Below, piece after piece: positions 1 through 7,494 of a DNA stretch of 17,292 nt. The DNA comes from Collinsella aerofaciens (lineage in GTDB: Bacteria > Actinomycetota > Coriobacteriia > Coriobacteriales > Coriobacteriaceae). Every line of letters begins with the position of its first letter. Position 1 is the stretch's first letter. Location: the NCBI GenBank assembly GCA_030841765.1, contig JAUUSS010000045.1:1-17292 (forward strand), written 5' to 3'. Both the position numbers and the translations under genes were made by a program. The notes under the pieces are model-generated. The model saw nothing but the letters and a program-made list of their open reading frames with translations, ran no database searches and was not told where the DNA came from.

Positions 1-2
1 CC

Positions 3-305
3 GCCAACGGCAACGAGGTCGTCGATCTGTACCTGTCGCATCCCGCCGGCAGCTTCGATGCGATCCTGATGGACATTATGATGCCGGGCATGGACGGCTA
101 TGAGGCGACCCGCACGATTCGTCTGAGCGAGAAGGTCGATGCAGCCGATATCCCCATCATCGCGCTCACCGCCAATGCCTTTGCCGAGGACGCCAAGGCG
201 GCACACGATGCCGGCATGAACGCCCATCTGTCCAAACCGCTCGACTTTAACAAGCTCAAAAACATACTCGCCCGCATCAAGAAAAACGGAGCTGTTTCGC
301 TATAG
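3..305 (+). CDS. Hybrid sensor kinase or response regulator, C-terminal receiver domain (5' partial)
   Basis: The open frame enters from the left window edge and ends with TAG at 303-305, so only the last ~100 codons are visible. They form the C-terminal two-thirds of a response-regulator receiver domain. The phospho-acceptor Asp lies in LMDIMMPGMDG (Asp codon at 72-74). The alpha4/beta5 region has PIIALTANAF, and the conserved Lys is in HLSKP near the end. No output domain follows, which fits the tail of a hybrid histidine kinase or a stand-alone CheY-like protein. It closely resembles the receiver domain of the kinase at 897-3089 (same MDIMMPG, NAFA and AHLSKP strings), so the two are probably paralogues. 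The next gene starts 41 bases downstream on the same strand and may be co-transcribed. Which type of protein carries this domain cannot be decided from the visible part. Confidence 0.9.
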   Translation, partial: ANGNEVVDLYLSHPAGSFDAILMDIMMPGMDGYEATRTIRLSEKVDAADIPIIALTANAFAEDAKAAHDAGMNAHLSKPLDFNKLKNILARIKKNGAVSL

Positions 306-346
306 TTTGTGCTCAACAACCATACGCAGCAGAAAGGAAGCCAACA

Positions 347-826
347 ATGTTTAAGCCCTTACGCCGAAAGAAACGCGCCATCACCGACGAGGAAGCGCGC
401 GAGCTGCTCGCTACCTGCAAGCGCGGCGTCTTTGCCGTCAACGGCGACGATGGCTACCCGTACGCCATTCCCGTCAACTACTTCTTTGACACCGAGCACG
501 ACAAGATTTATTTCCATGGCGCCAAGGCCGGCCACAAGGTCGATTCACTCAAGCGCGATGACAAGGTCTGCTTTACCGTTTACGGCAACGAGTGGTACAA
601 GGACGGTGACTGGGCTCCCTACGTTATGAGTACCGTGGTTTTTGGCCGCTGTCGCCTGGCGAATGACACCCCCGCGTTTATCGAGGATAAAGTCCGCCAG
701 CTCGCGCTTAAGTACTACCCTTCTGCCGAGGAGGTCGAAGAGGAAATCGCCAAGGACATTAAGGGCGTCCAGCTCTACGAGATTACGATTGAGCATCTCT
801 GCGGCAAGCAGATTCAAGAAAAGTAA
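347..826 (+). CDS. Pyridoxamine 5'-phosphate oxidase family protein (NimA-like, FMN-binding)
   Basis: This 159-residue protein matches the pyridoxamine-5'-phosphate-oxidase-like split-barrel family, closest to the NimA/nitroimidazole-resistance type. The family pattern is visible: an N-terminal helix with DEEARELL (residues 14-21), then GYPYAIPVNYFF (36-47), IYFHGAKAGHKVDSL (54-68) and a strand VCFTVYG (74-80). Proteins of this fold usually bind FMN or F420 and act as cytoplasmic flavin reductases, but many have no known substrate. The start is supported by a strong Shine-Dalgarno AGAAAGGAAG at 331-340, six bases before the ATG. Length is normal for the family. Nothing in the sequence shows actual nitroimidazole resistance, so that role is only a family association. 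Confidence 0.9.
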   Translation: MFKPLRRKKRAITDEEARELLATCKRGVFAVNGDDGYPYAIPVNYFFDTEHDKIYFHGAKAGHKVDSLKRDDKVCFTVYGNEWYKDGDWAPYVMSTVVFGRCRLANDTPAFIEDKVRQLALKYYPSAEEVEEEIAKDIKGVQLYEITIEHLCGKQIQEK

Positions 827-854
827 GCCTCAAGAACAGGCGTCACAAATGGCA

Positions 855-894
855 ATATGGCCCGGTTCCAACCCACCTTGGAACCGGGCCATAT
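855..894. terminator. Perfect 17-bp hairpin between convergent genes
   Basis: Arms 855-871 and 878-894 are perfect reverse complements (ATATGGCCCGGTTCCAA and its complement) around a six-base loop. The hairpin sits between the stop of the NimA-like gene (826) and the stop of the convergent hybrid kinase (897). Neither side has a long T-run, so it is inferred to be a bidirectional terminator from its position and strength. Confidence 0.75.
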
Positions 895-896
895 GC

Positions 897-3089
897 TTAT
901 GAAGCGTCGGCAGCTATGTGCGCAAGCGCCTCGACGAGCTCTTGCGAGCTCACGGGTTTACTCAGGTGCGCGTCCATGCCCGCCTCGCGCGAAAGTCTGC
1001 GGTCGTCGGCAAAGGCGTTGGCACTCACGGCGATAATCGGCGTGGTCGCGGCATCCTCGCGATCGAGTGCTCGAATCCGACGCGTGGCCTCAAGGCCATC
1101 GATGCCAGGCATCATGATGTCCATCAACACCACGTCGTACTCGTGCGGTGCGCTCGCGGCAAACGCCTCAACGGCAGACTCGCCATCCTTAGCATGCGTC
1201 ACGACGGCACCGGCACGGCTGAGTGTAAACTGCGCGATCTCGGCATTCAGATCGTTATCCTCTACGAGCAAAACGCGCAAGCCCTGGAGCGCATCACCAT
1301 CGCCCGCATCCGCGCGAACTGCCTGAGGAATCTCGGAGCGTTTGCATTTCTCGAACGGCAGGCGGATGGTAAACGTCGTCCCCTGCCCCAAGACGCTCGT
1401 AAAACTCATGGTTCCGCCCATAAGCTCCACCAGCTGTTTTGCGATAGGCGCGCCCAGGCCAGTTCCCGATGAAGCGCCTTCCACCTGCTGCTCCTCGCGG
1501 CAAAACGGCTCGTAGAGGTGCTGTTGGAACTCCTCGCTCATGCCAATACCGTTGTCGGCGATCGTGTATTCATAGACGGGGACGCCATCCGCTGGCTCCA
1601 CCTCGCGGCACACCAGGCGAACATATCCGCCCTGGCGGTTGTACTTGACGGCATTACCGGCAATATTGAGCAACAAGCGCTTGAGGTGCGTCACGCTCAC
1701 CCGCGCATAGGGATGATTAAGCGTCTGCTGGTCGCAGATAATTGTCACCAGACGCTCCTCGGCCTGGCGCTCCAGAATATCGCGTACCTCGTGGTTGAGG
1801 GTCACCAAGTTTGTGGGAACAAGCTCCAGGTCGACCTGCCCGCTCTCCAGGCGACTCATATCGAGTGCCTCGTTGGCAAGGTCGAGCAGCAGTCCCGATG
1901 CCGTCCAGATTTTTGAGCGGCACTCAGTCTGCTTTTGCAGATCGTCCGCATTGGCATCGCCAACCTCGACCATGCCGCGAATGCCGTTGATGGGCGTGCG
2001 CAGATCGTGGCTCATGCGACGCAGAAACTCCGTCTTTGCCGAGTTGGCAGACGAGGCCTCACGCGCCGCCTTTGCCAGCTTGTCTCCATAGTCGCGCTCC
2101 TGCTGCAGCAAGTCCGTCAAACGTCGACGATCAGCGCGGCGACGCACCATCACAACAACGGCTATAACACCGCTGTAGAGCGCCAGCACGCCGGCAGCAA
2201 CAGCCGCGACAACCTCAAAGTAGCGCTGCGCCGAGGCATAGGTGTACACATAGAATTTGTGCGCTTTTCCAAATGTGCCCAAATACCACTCGCCGTCGGC
2301 GTTAACCAATCTGACCTTACCAGCCAGGCATCGATCCTTAATACCATCGACAATGAAGACGTCCGTCGCAGGCAGATCGAACACGCCCAATACGGTGGGT
2401 TCAACGGCATTGGTCGCAACGACCTTGCCGTCGCTTTCGATCACGATATTGCCGCTATCGATGGTTTCATAGCCTTCGAGCAAACTCTGCAGTTTGAGCG
2501 TATTGCTTGCAACCGCCTTCGCGCTCTGATGCCTTACCGCGATAACGATACCCTCGCCATCCTGCCGAGTCACGCAGCCAATGTCTGCGACCGAATCATC
2601 CGCAAGCGTGATGCGGGCGGTATAGGACTTAAGCGGATGAGTTGCCACCTCCAGCACGGGCGCTTCCTTGAGATACGTAGCGAGCGACCCGTAGCCCACA
2701 TCGCCCGTCGAGGACTCGGACACCAAATTGCCCGATGCGTCCGTCACAATCAGCGCGCTCACGTTGAACTGGTCGGCGTATTGCTCCAGCATGGCGTTAT
2801 CCACCGAACCGTCGCGCTCCATATCGCGAGCAGCCTCTCCGGCAATCTCCATAACGCGAATCAGGTTTTTGGTCGCATAGGCGCTGTTGCACGCATCGTA
2901 GGAAAGACTCTGCGTCGCCACGTAATCGACAACGTCGGCAAAGCGCTGCTCGGCCTGGGCTGTCGTGTAACCGTAGCTCATCATGCCGGCAACAACCGAG
3001 AGCGCTATCCCCAGCAGAGCGACAAGGAGCCATGCCCCTGTCGAACGATTGTCCCGCTCCTGAGCGGCGTGGTCGGGCGCATCGATCAT
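897..3089 (-). CDS. Membrane hybrid sensor histidine kinase with C-terminal receiver domain
   Basis: This 730-residue protein has a transmembrane helix at about 19-41, an extracytoplasmic sensor region at about 45-288 and a second helix at about 292-315. Next come a HisKA dimerisation domain with His361 in SHDLRTP and an HATPase domain with N475/N479, DNGIGM (512-517) and GTGLG (542-546). A receiver domain follows, with E610/D611, phospho-acceptor Asp657 in LMDIMMPG and Lys711 in LSKP. All catalytic residues are present. The ATG overlaps the stop of the upstream lipoprotein gene by four bases (ATGA), so the two are translationally coupled, and the lipoprotein probably delivers the ligand signal. 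No DNA-binding response regulator is adjacent, so the output partner is unknown. The sensor region is not a family I can name with certainty. Confidence 0.95.
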   Translation of the reverse strand: MIDAPDHAAQERDNRSTGAWLLVALLGIALSVVAGMMSYGYTTAQAEQRFADVVDYVATQSLSYDACNSAYATKNLIRVMEIAGEAARDMERDGSVDNAMLEQYADQFNVSALIVTDASGNLVSESSTGDVGYGSLATYLKEAPVLEVATHPLKSYTARITLADDSVADIGCVTRQDGEGIVIAVRHQSAKAVASNTLKLQSLLEGYETIDSGNIVIESDGKVVATNAVEPTVLGVFDLPATDVFIVDGIKDRCLAGKVRLVNADGEWYLGTFGKAHKFYVYTYASAQRYFEVVAAVAAGVLALYSGVIAVVVMVRRRADRRRLTDLLQQERDYGDKLAKAAREASSANSAKTEFLRRMSHDLRTPINGIRGMVEVGDANADDLQKQTECRSKIWTASGLLLDLANEALDMSRLESGQVDLELVPTNLVTLNHEVRDILERQAEERLVTIICDQQTLNHPYARVSVTHLKRLLLNIAGNAVKYNRQGGYVRLVCREVEPADGVPVYEYTIADNGIGMSEEFQQHLYEPFCREEQQVEGASSGTGLGAPIAKQLVELMGGTMSFTSVLGQGTTFTIRLPFEKCKRSEIPQAVRADAGDGDALQGLRVLLVEDNDLNAEIAQFTLSRAGAVVTHAKDGESAVEAFAASAPHEYDVVLMDIMMPGIDGLEATRRIRALDREDAATTPIIAVSANAFADDRRLSREAGMDAHLSKPVSSQELVEALAHIAADAS

Positions 3090-3955
3090 GACAGGCCCTC
3101 CATATTCAAAAATGGCGAAGGGTCATCAAAGTACTTTGACACCAGACGTTCCATGGTGCCATCGGCAAGCATTTCTTGGTAGGCATGAGTGAGCTTGACG
3201 TCGATGCCGCGCGTATCGTTGATATCGAAAGCGGTGCCCAAACCAACCTTTAGCAGCGGCTCATCCAAAATGCGATATGTCACACCATAGTCTTTTTCGT
3301 AGGTGAGGAACGAGGACTCATGCGCGGCGATAGCGTCGACCAGGCCCTCGACGAGCGCCGGGTTCAGATATGAACCGTCCGAAAAGCTGTAGAGCTCCTT
3401 GATCTGCGGAACGTTTTCATTTGTGCGATTGAGCAAAATGCCCTCGGGCTTGGTGGTGGACTGAACCGCCACGATCTTATCCTCAAGATCGGCAAGCGTG
3501 TAGATATCGCTCTGGGGATCGACCGCGACCACCTGGCGGCTCGCAAGGTACGGGCCGGCCCAACGATATTCGTTTTCGCGACCCGTCATACTAAAGCTGC
3601 CCATGACACAATCGAGTTCGCCGCTCGCCAGCAGCTCTTTCTTCTTTTCCCAATCGATCATCTGGTATTTTGGCTTGTAACCAATGCGGGCCAAAGCCTC
3701 GGTTAATATCTCGACGTCCAGGCCAACGATATCGCCGTACTCGTCGGTATACACAAACGGTGGATAGAGGTCACTGCCGACGTTGAGCGTCTTAAGGTCG
3801 TCGTCCTTGGCCTGCGAGGCGTCAGGGGCTTTTGATGCTGGCGTCGAGGCTTCGTCATTGTGCCCGGAACAGCCGGCCATCGCTATGACAAAGGCGCTCG
3901 CCACTGCAAGCGCGACAAACAACGAAATGGCAGCCGAGCGACGGGGTCTTTTCAT
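3086..3955 (-). CDS. Solute-binding lipoprotein (SBP_bac_3 type), likely sensor partner of the hybrid kinase
   Basis: This 289-residue protein starts with a basic N-terminus, a hydrophobic signal segment (about 8-27) and a lipobox AMAGC with the lipidated Cys29. An Asp/Ser/Lys-rich linker follows. From about residue 55 it is a family-3 periplasmic-type amino-acid/polar-solute-binding domain: LNVGSDLYPPFVY near the start, GLDVEILTEAL, then LDCVMGSFSMTGRENEYRW, the usual hinge region of the fold. It should sit on the outer face of the membrane. No ABC permease or ATPase is attached. Instead its stop overlaps the start of the hybrid kinase, which suggests a sensory rather than a transport role (inference). 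The start is supported by GGAG four bases before the ATG and by the intact signal peptide. The ligand cannot be read from the sequence. Confidence 0.92.
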   Translation of the reverse strand: MKRPRRSAAISLFVALAVASAFVIAMAGCSGHNDEASTPASKAPDASQAKDDDLKTLNVGSDLYPPFVYTDEYGDIVGLDVEILTEALARIGYKPKYQMIDWEKKKELLASGELDCVMGSFSMTGRENEYRWAGPYLASRQVVAVDPQSDIYTLADLEDKIVAVQSTTKPEGILLNRTNENVPQIKELYSFSDGSYLNPALVEGLVDAIAAHESSFLTYEKDYGVTYRILDEPLLKVGLGTAFDINDTRGIDVKLTHAYQEMLADGTMERLVSKYFDDPSPFLNMEGLS

Positions 3956-3997
3956 CGAACTCCAGACGATCCTGTTTACAGACTGAAATGGTTAAAG

Positions 3998-4006
3998 ATA
4001 ATAGCA
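3998..4006 (-). promoter_or_regulatory. Possible extended -10 promoter element for the lipoprotein-kinase operon
   Basis: On the minus strand the sequence reads TGCTATTAT, which matches an extended -10 box (TGnTATAAT) with one mismatch, about 43 bases before the lipoprotein start. No good -35 box is seen. Two near-identical 10-mers (GTTTACAGAC at 3974-3983, GGTTACAGAC at 4031-4040) bracket it and might be regulator half-sites. Confidence 0.35.
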
Positions 4007-4047
4007 AACAAAACCACACGAGTACCCAATGGTTACAGACGTTTTAC

Positions 4048-4108
4048 CATGCGGGACCTTCCGGCCGACTTGGCAGAAGACCCCGCATGCAGCGCACGCT
4101 TACCGTGC
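4048..4108 (-). terminator. Hairpins at the 3' end of the MalY-like gene
   Basis: A small stem (4094-4098 with 4104-4108) overlaps the stop codon. A second, CATGCGGG at 4048-4055 with CCCGCATG at 4082-4089, has inner pairing CTTC/GAAG. There is no clear U-tract after either, so terminator function is only plausible. Confidence 0.35.
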
Positions 4109-5314
4109 ATTAAAAACGTAGCGGTCCAGGCGGTCGCACGCTTCCCTTACGCGCGAAAGCGGCAGCGCCAGATTCACGCGAATGTGGCAGGGCCCGTGGA
4201 ACGGGCGGCCGTCCTGATATCCCACGCCTACGCGCGCCCCCTCGTCGAGCAGCCACTGAATATCGCGGCCATGCTCGCGGCACCACTCGGTGCAGTCCAG
4301 AAACACCATGTACGTGCCCTGCGGACGCGAATAGGACACGCCCTCAAAATGCTCGTCCACGTAATTGCAGAAGTACTCGATATTGCCGGCAAGCACCTGG
4401 TTGAGCTCGTCCACCCACTCGTAGCCCTGCGGCTGGTAGGCACCGATAAGCGCATGCATAGAGAGGACATTCATCTCGTTGTAGTGAGTCTTGTCGGACA
4501 CGGCGCACATGCGGTCACGCAGCGTCTCGTTGTAGACAATGTGGTAGCTGCCGACCAGGCCCGCCAGGTTGAACGTCTTGCTGGGCGCGTAGAGGGCAAC
4601 CGTACGCATGCGGGCATCCTCGCTCACCGACTGCGTCGGGATATGCTTGTGCCCCGGCAGGATGATATCGGACCAAATCTCGTCCGAGATCACCACGCAA
4701 TCGTGCTGGCGATAGATGTCCATGGCGTGCTCGATCTCGTCGCGCTCCCATACGCGGCCGCAGGGATTGTGCGGCGAGCAGAACACCGCGGCATGGATGT
4801 GGTTTTGGGCGAGCTTGTGCTCCATGTCCTCAAAGTCCATACGCCACACGCCTTGATCGTCGAGCTTAAGCGGGCTGTGGACAATACGATAGCCCGCGGC
4901 TTCGATGGATTTGGTAAAGCCGATGTAGGTGGGGCTATGGACCAGCACCGCATCGCCCGGCTGGACATACGCGCGCAACGTCGACACGACACCGCCCAGC
5001 ACGCCGTTTTCGTAGCCGATATGCTCCGGTGCCAAGCCCTCAACGCCATTGCGGCGCCTCTGCCATTCGATGATGCGATCGAAGTACTCGGGACGCGGAT
5101 TGAAGTAGCCAAACATGGGGTGCTGAGCGCGCTTGATGATGTACTCCTGAACCGTGGGCACCGTGGCAAAATTCATGTCGGCCACCCACATGGGAATGCG
5201 GTCGAAGCCCTCGTCGGGTGCGTTCGGAGCCATGCCGGGGATCTCGCCCCAGGAGTCAACGGCGATGGAGTCCATGCCGTGGCGGTCGATAAGCGAGCTA
5301 AAGTCGTATTTCAT
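4100..5314 (-). CDS. MalY/PatB-type PLP-dependent aminotransferase / cystathionine beta-lyase
   Basis: This 404-residue fold-type I PLP enzyme is of the MalY/PatB subfamily. Hallmarks are PMWVADMNF (41-49), YENGVLGG (101-108), SPHNPCGRVW (180-189), ISDEIWSDI (209-217) with the PLP-ring Asp211, APSKTFNLAG (243-252) with the Schiff-base Lys246, and HIRVNLA (377-383) with the carboxylate-binding Arg379. Members cleave the C-S bond of cystathionine or cysteine (beta-lyase) to pyruvate, ammonia and a thiol; some also transaminate or act as regulators (MalY). Length is typical. The start is supported by GGGAG upstream of the ATG. The gene is probably a single transcription unit: neighbours on the same strand are 112 bases upstream (TrmO) and 144 bases downstream. 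The physiological substrate is inferred from the family only. Confidence 0.92.
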   Translation of the reverse strand: MKYDFSSLIDRHGMDSIAVDSWGEIPGMAPNAPDEGFDRIPMWVADMNFATVPTVQEYIIKRAQHPMFGYFNPRPEYFDRIIEWQRRRNGVEGLAPEHIGYENGVLGGVVSTLRAYVQPGDAVLVHSPTYIGFTKSIEAAGYRIVHSPLKLDDQGVWRMDFEDMEHKLAQNHIHAAVFCSPHNPCGRVWERDEIEHAMDIYRQHDCVVISDEIWSDIILPGHKHIPTQSVSEDARMRTVALYAPSKTFNLAGLVGSYHIVYNETLRDRMCAVSDKTHYNEMNVLSMHALIGAYQPQGYEWVDELNQVLAGNIEYFCNYVDEHFEGVSYSRPQGTYMVFLDCTEWCREHGRDIQWLLDEGARVGVGYQDGRPFHGPCHIRVNLALPLSRVREACDRLDRYVFNAR

Positions 5315-5426
5315 GCTGAACTCCCGTGCAAAGTTGATTGTTTTGGTAGGCGTTATTGTCCACCAGCGTGGGCGGTTTTGGCATGGGGTTTGCTGTTGAT
5401 TTTGACGGATACGGGCGGATGGCAGA

Positions 5427-6173
5427 TTAGTCTTGAGCGTCGTTGATGGCGGTTACCGTCAACCCGGCTCCGTCGACCGTAAATGATATGTCGAGCCCGG
5501 CGTAAGCCAAATGGTAAACGCGGTTTGGCTCGTGCTTGCTGCCCGCGCGGCGCGGATCTTGGCGAAGAACCTCGACCAAGCCAGGGAGCTTTGCGGGCGA
5601 GACCATATCCTGCAGCGCATGCGGAAACTCTACGTCGAGCTCTTGCCACGGCGCGTCTTCAATCCAGCCGCCCGTCGCATCCGGGTGACAGTCGGCAAAT
5701 GGAATGTAGGGCTTAATGTCGTAGATGGGCGTGCCGTCGCGCAGATCGGCCCCCAGCACATGGATGATGGGGCCATCGTCGGTGAGCTCGACACGATCGA
5801 GCTTGACGCAGGTAAGCCCGATGGGATTAGGGCGAAACGGACTGCGCGTGGCAAACACGCCCACGCGCTCGGCTCCACCCAGACGCGGCGGGCGCACAGT
5901 TTTCGACCACTTGGCATTGGTGCCGGGCCTGTCCTGCGTCTTGGCATCGGTAGCTATGTCCTTAGCCGTGCCGCCGGGCGTTCCGTTTTCAAAGCGCCAC
6001 AGCAGCCACAGGTGAGAGAAGGAGTCCAGACCCTCGACCGCTGCGTTGGAGGCAAATTCCGGCTCAAAGACAATGCGTCCCTGCAGATGGGGCGCCAAAA
6101 AGCTGTTGCGCGGAATGCCAAACTTCTGCGGCAGATCGGTATGTATGTGTGCAATAGGTTCCATGCCGGTCAT
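5427..6173 (-). CDS. trmO: tRNA (adenine(37)-N6)-methyltransferase TrmO (TsaA/YaeB family)
   Basis: This 248-residue protein has the TrmO/YaeB signature: PIAHIHTDLPQKFGIPR at the N-terminus (residues 5-22), SHLWLLWRF (53-61), VGVFATRSPFRPNPIGLT (104-121) and LRDGTPIYDIKPYIP (144-158). The family methylates N6 of threonylcarbamoyl-adenosine 37 in tRNA-Thr with S-adenosylmethionine. The frame stays open far upstream, but that stretch lies antisense to the XRE/TipAS gene and is not family-like, so the start must be near 6173 or the ATG three codons later (6164). Neither start has a good Shine-Dalgarno, so the exact start is unsure. The gene is divergent from the XRE/TipAS regulator across 132 bases. 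Confidence 0.9.
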   Translation of the reverse strand: MTGMEPIAHIHTDLPQKFGIPRNSFLAPHLQGRIVFEPEFASNAAVEGLDSFSHLWLLWRFENGTPGGTAKDIATDAKTQDRPGTNAKWSKTVRPPRLGGAERVGVFATRSPFRPNPIGLTCVKLDRVELTDDGPIIHVLGADLRDGTPIYDIKPYIPFADCHPDATGGWIEDAPWQELDVEFPHALQDMVSPAKLPGLVEVLRQDPRRAGSKHEPNRVYHLAYAGLDISFTVDGAGLTVTAINDAQD

Positions 6174-6231
6174 TGTACGGCATGGAGGTGTGGGGCGTTG
6201 CGCGCAATTCTTCGCCGCGGTTCCCCGTCGT

Positions 6232-6246
6232 GCAACCAACGGTTGC
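6232..6246. promoter_or_regulatory. Dyad GCAACC-AAC-GGTTGC, possible operator
   Basis: A perfect 6-bp inverted repeat with a three-base spacer lies in the 132-base divergent gap between TrmO and the XRE/TipAS gene, 60 bases before the latter. It is a natural candidate for self-regulation by the XRE-type regulator, but this is inferred only from symmetry and position. Confidence 0.35.
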
Positions 6247-6305
6247 TTGGAAGGGCACCTGCTGCCGCGTATGCTTAAGCCATCAACCAGCAGAAAGGAG
6301 CCGCC

Positions 6306-7133
6306 ATGGCCTTTGCAGAAAAGCTCATCGCTGTCCGTCGCGCCCATCACCTTACCCAGGAGCAGCTCGCCGCCAAGCTCTTCGTCACACGCCAAGCCGT
6401 CAGCCGTTGGGAACGCGGCGAGGTCACACCGGGCATCGACATGATGAAGCTCATCGCCGCCGTGACCGACGAGCCCCTGTCTCACCTGCTCGAAATGCCC
6501 GAGCACTATTGCCAGAGCTGCGGCATGATACTCACGCCCGACGACTGCGGTACCGATGCTGCGGGCGCCGCGACCGATCATTACTGCAAGTGGTGCTACG
6601 ACCACGGCCAGTACACCTACGAGACCACCATGGAGGCGATGATCGAGGACTGTGCCCCGCGGCTGGCACAAAACACCGGCATGTCGCTCGACGAAGCCGT
6701 CTCGCTCATGGGCGCCGTCCTGCCGCAACTGGAGCGCTGGCGCGCCGTGCAAGAAAACGAGGAGCGCTACGGTGCCGAGGCGCGGGCGCGCTATGGCGAT
6801 GAGGCTATCGATGCGGCAAACGAGGCGCTGCTGGACATGGATCCTCAGACATGGAACGACATGAAGGAACTTGAACGCGCTATTCTGGGTCAGCTCTCGA
6901 TTGCCATGGGCGACGGCGATGCGGATGGAAGCGAGGCTCGCAAGCTCGTCGCGATGCATCGTCGTTGGATTGGTCTCAACTGGGGACGCGAACCCCAGAA
7001 CGAAGCGTACCTGGGCCTCGCCCACGACTATCTTGCCGACCAGCGCTTTATTGACTACTACGACAAGCCCTGCGGCGCCGGAGCCACGGCGTTTCTGGTA
7101 CAGGCCATCGAGTCGTCGCTGGCCCGCGCATAG
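6306..7133 (+). CDS. XRE-family regulator with zinc ribbon and TipAS ligand-binding domain
   Basis: This 275-residue protein has three parts. Residues 5-57 are an XRE/Cro helix-turn-helix (LTQEQLAAKLFVTRQAVSRWERGE). Residues 68-104 are a zinc ribbon with Cys69/Cys72 and Cys94/Cys97, plus Cys81. About 140-272 is a TipAS domain, recognised by RYGDEAIDAAN, MHRRWIGLNW, YLGLAHDYLADQRF and a C-terminal AIESSLA helix. TipAS domains bind thiopeptides, albicidin or related hydrophobic compounds and are classically fused to a MerR-type domain (TipA). Here the DNA-binding part is XRE-type. The ATG is preceded by AGAAAGGAG at 6292-6300. The product is probably a cytoplasmic drug-responsive regulator, or sequesters a drug; the ligand is unknown. 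The glutaredoxin-like gene starts 51 bases downstream on the same strand and may be co-transcribed. Confidence 0.9.
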   Translation: MAFAEKLIAVRRAHHLTQEQLAAKLFVTRQAVSRWERGEVTPGIDMMKLIAAVTDEPLSHLLEMPEHYCQSCGMILTPDDCGTDAAGAATDHYCKWCYDHGQYTYETTMEAMIEDCAPRLAQNTGMSLDEAVSLMGAVLPQLERWRAVQENEERYGAEARARYGDEAIDAANEALLDMDPQTWNDMKELERAILGQLSIAMGDGDADGSEARKLVAMHRRWIGLNWGREPQNEAYLGLAHDYLADQRFIDYYDKPCGAGATAFLVQAIESSLARA

Positions 7134-7184
7134 ATTGCGGCGGCTTTGGGTATTTCAATCGAAACCGCAACCGATTGGAGACCT

Positions 7185-7430
7185 ATGGCTACTAATCATG
7201 AGCTCGTGCTCTACGTTATGACCGGCTGCCCGTATTGCATAAAGGTCAAGCGCTTTTTGGCCGATAACGGCGTGACCATTCCCGAGCGCGATATCTCGAC
7301 CGACCCCGTTGCCGAGCAGACGCTCATCGCCGTCGGCGGAAAACGCCAGGTTCCCTGCCTGTTTATCGACGGAAAACCGCTCTACGAGTCGAGCTACATC
7401 ATCGCATGGGTGCAGGAGAACCTGCTCTAG
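7185..7430 (+). CDS. Glutaredoxin-like thioredoxin-fold protein
   Basis: This 81-residue protein is made of one glutaredoxin / GST-N-terminal-like domain. It has the redox motif CPYC at residues 15-18 after a beta strand (LVLYVMTG), the cis-proline segment QVPCLF (55-60) and a C-terminal SYIIAWV helix. It could reduce disulfides or mixed disulfides in the cytoplasm; the reductant is unknown, since Actinomycetota usually lack glutathione. I chose the ATG at 7185 because TTGGAG (7175-7180) lies four bases before it and the strand starts right after. An in-frame ATG at 7146 would add 13 residues without family support. It follows the XRE/TipAS gene in the same direction. Confidence 0.85.
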   Translation: MATNHELVLYVMTGCPYCIKVKRFLADNGVTIPERDISTDPVAEQTLIAVGGKRQVPCLFIDGKPLYESSYIIAWVQENLL

Positions 7431-7441
7431 TGCAACACAGC

Positions 7442-7489
7442 CATTGGGGACGTCCTTAAATGACCAGTCGTTAAAGAACGCCCCCGATG
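7442..7489. repeat. Long imperfect palindrome between convergent genes, terminator-like
   Basis: Two 23-base arms (7442-7464 and 7467-7489) are inverted copies with five differences around a two-base centre; the core is GGGGACGTCCTT against AAGAACGCCCCC. It fills the gap between the stops of the glutaredoxin-like gene (7430) and the convergent Dus gene (7495). It probably stops transcription from both sides. The arm length and imperfect symmetry look like a dispersed intergenic repeat family rather than a simple terminator, but only one copy is in the window. Confidence 0.6.
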
Positions 7490-7494
7490 ACTAG

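Noticed and set aside
1935..5446. Long plus-strand open frames (415 and 528 codons) across the sensor operon and MalY gene
   Set aside because: They are antisense shadows of well-supported minus-strand genes, a common effect in GC-rich coding sequence; no domain is recognisable.
6174..7025. The TrmO frame stays open 284 codons upstream, giving a possible 532-residue protein
   Set aside because: The extension is wholly antisense to the XRE/TipAS gene, whose domains and ribosome site are clear, and TrmO family proteins begin at the MEPIAHI segment.
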